NCBI RefSeq assembly: GCF_012516375.2
Contig: NZ_CP051204.2
Span: forward strand, 7,708,501-7,772,500
Direction: 5' to 3'
DNA length: 64,000 bases
Source: Chitinophaga oryzae
GTDB lineage: Bacteria; Bacteroidota; Bacteroidia; Chitinophagales; Chitinophagaceae
Part shown: in pieces, positions 60,194 through 64,000 of the stretch
How the letters are laid out: every line of letters starts with the position of its first letter
How positions within the stretch are numbered: position 1 is the first letter of the stretch
Notes under the pieces: model-generated
Databases searched by the model: none
The model's input: the letters and a program-made list of their open reading frames with translations, nothing else
What the model was told of the DNA's origin: nothing
Translations under genes and position numbers: made by a program

Positions 60194-61003
60194 ATGAAAC
60201 GTCGTTATCTCGCTGTCCTATGCCTGTCTGCAGCTATGGGTTTCAGCTCGTGCAGCAAACACATCTATGCGCCCAATGCAGCCAACGTACCACTCCTGAA
60301 GGAGAAAAACGAATTTAAAGCCGCCGTTACGCCCTACAACCTGCAGGCTGCTTTCGCGCTGACCAACAACATTGCCATCATGGCCAACGGGCACTATGTG
60401 TACCAGGTAAACCAGGGAGTGGAGAACTATCCCTCTGATGATATCTTCATTAACGGAGATCTTCGCGGAGGCATGGGAGAAGGCGCCATTGGCTTTTTCA
60501 AACCGCTGGACCCGAAGAAAAGAATGGTCTTTGATGTGTATGCAGGCGGAGGAGCAGGCAGCTTCAGGACCCTTGCTTCCGGCGCCGGAGAGGAAGGCGT
60601 TAACAAGGAAGACTTCCGGTTGCGGAACAGGTTTTCCAAAATATTTATCCAGCCCAGTATCGGCTTCGTGCATCCTGTTGTGGAAGCAGCTTTCAGCAGC
60701 CGCTTTTCCTGCGTGAATTTTTACGACACCTATATGGGGCCGCGCGCATTTGAGAACGATGCCACCGCCAAAAGTGATTTTGTTCGCATTGCTGACAAAT
60801 CCACGATATTCTACGAGCCTACCTTTACGGTGAGAGCTGGCTACAAGTATGTAAAATTCCAGTCGCAGTTATTAATTGCCGTACCACTGACGGAAGGAAA
60901 TACCCAGTACGACCGGATGAACAATTATTTCCAGCCGGTGGTATTCTCTATGGGCGTATCTGTGAATATCGCCCATTGGTATGATGATTTCAGAAAGAAA
61001 TAA
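60194..61003 (+). CDS. Lipoprotein of unknown function, possibly beta-barrel-like
   Basis: A 269-residue lipoprotein: MKRRYLAVLCLSAAMGFSSC carries the lipobox cysteine (residue 20). After SKHIYAPNAANVPLLKEKNE the sequence is mostly alternating hydrophobic/polar beta-strand-like (FALTNNIAIMANGHYVYQVN, RMVFDVYAGGGAGSFRT, FTVRAGYKYVKFQSQLLIAV PL) and ends FSMGVSVNIAHWYDDFRKK. I do not recognise a named family beyond the general Bacteroidota outer-membrane lipoproteins of this type. It lies 39 bases after the LacI gene and may share its transcript. Terminator at 61047-61074. Confidence 0.8.
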   Translation: MKRRYLAVLCLSAAMGFSSCSKHIYAPNAANVPLLKEKNEFKAAVTPYNLQAAFALTNNIAIMANGHYVYQVNQGVENYPSDDIFINGDLRGGMGEGAIGFFKPLDPKKRMVFDVYAGGGAGSFRTLASGAGEEGVNKEDFRLRNRFSKIFIQPSIGFVHPVVEAAFSSRFSCVNFYDTYMGPRAFENDATAKSDFVRIADKSTIFYEPTFTVRAGYKYVKFQSQLLIAVPLTEGNTQYDRMNNYFQPVVFSMGVSVNIAHWYDDFRKK

Positions 61004-61046
61004 GCAGTGAAGATCACCTTTTGATTTTTACTTCAGTAGATAGATG

Positions 61047-61074
61047 CCCACCGGGAAAGCAGCTTTCCGGTGGG
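61047..61074 (+). terminator. Rho-independent terminator after the lipoprotein gene
   Basis: CCCACCGGGAAAGC and GCTTTCCGGTGGG pair with a single bulged G, followed by a run of T. Confidence 0.88.
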
Positions 61075-61123
61075 TATTTTTTTGGGGTGTTGCATACACA
61101 GGGTACGGGAAGATATAAAACAA

Positions 61124-61155
61124 AAAAGCCCTGATGTATGAACATCAGGGCTTTT
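61124..61155 (-). terminator. Rho-independent terminator of the rRNA operon
   Basis: AAAAGCCCTGATGT and ACATCAGGGCTTTT are perfect 14-base arms with a 4-base loop, followed by T on the minus strand, 10 bases beyond the 5S rRNA. Confidence 0.9.
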
Positions 61156-61165
61156 CCTAATAAAT

Positions 61166-61275
<110 letters not shown>

Positions 61276-61399
61276 AGATCTTTGGCTGTTGACGGTCTCC
61301 CGTCGTAAGAAAGCAGGTGAGTGAATCACCTTATCCTTGCAGCACGCAATAAGATAACATATCGGGAAAGTTGTATACGAACTTTGCAGTAATAAATAA

Positions 61400-64000
<2,601 letters not shown>

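Overview
The window reads as chromosomal DNA of a Bacteroidota bacterium, most likely a Chitinophaga-like member of the Chitinophagaceae. The reasons are four SusC/SusD-type outer-membrane loci, ECF sigma/FecR anti-sigma pairs, TAnnTTTG-type promoter elements, weak Shine-Dalgarno signals, lipoproteins and secreted DUF5117-type metalloproteases. The genus is an inference. No prophage, insertion sequence, CRISPR array or tRNA was found.

Layout. 1-3295 (minus): ECF sigma factor, FecR anti-sigma factor and the N-terminal part of a SusC receptor cut by the left edge. 3545-7011: secreted or small proteins (hypothetical, secreted VOC protein, DUF5710 zinc-ribbon protein, M48 protease), with two long intergenic palindromes. 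7013-13111 (minus): two tandem giant leucine-rich-repeat proteins, each with an embedded BRCT-like domain. 13222-19088: small single genes, including an XRE repressor flanked by three copies of a CCTATAGG palindrome, a DUF4262 protein, a Crp/DoxX/monooxygenase-like cluster, a metallophosphoesterase and an SDR protein. 19151-27459 (minus): an AraC regulator, then an operon of zinc metalloprotease, SusC and SusD. 28005-32375: a 1456-residue WGR/TPR protein. 32472-40183 (plus): ECF sigma, FecR, STN-type SusC, SusD and a nucleotide pyrophosphatase-type phosphodiesterase.

40584-50989 looks more AT-rich. It holds an ECF sigma factor with a minimal anti-sigma factor (both with TTG starts), an ankyrin lipoprotein, a tail-fibre-like protein, a SusC/SusD-like_2 pair, a 1.35-kb non-coding region and a DUF4468 protein. 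51064-55666 (minus) is housekeeping: mnmE, then exbB-exbD-exbD-tonB behind a near-consensus promoter. 56425-61003 (plus): a second DUF5117 metalloprotease, a LacI regulator and a lipoprotein. 61166-64000 (minus): the 3' end of an rRNA operon, with 5S rRNA and most of 23S rRNA.

How the genes work together. The ExbB/ExbD/TonB complex can energise the SusC receptors. Two of these (at 1-1330 and 34201-37395) carry an N-terminal STN signalling domain and sit beside a sigma/FecR pair, so import is probably coupled to transcription. The other two lack STN. One of them is co-transcribed with a secreted protease, which suggests peptide uptake. The parts most likely to be undescribed are the LRR-BRCT pair, the WGR giant protein, the XRE operator array and the truncated sigma/anti-sigma pair.
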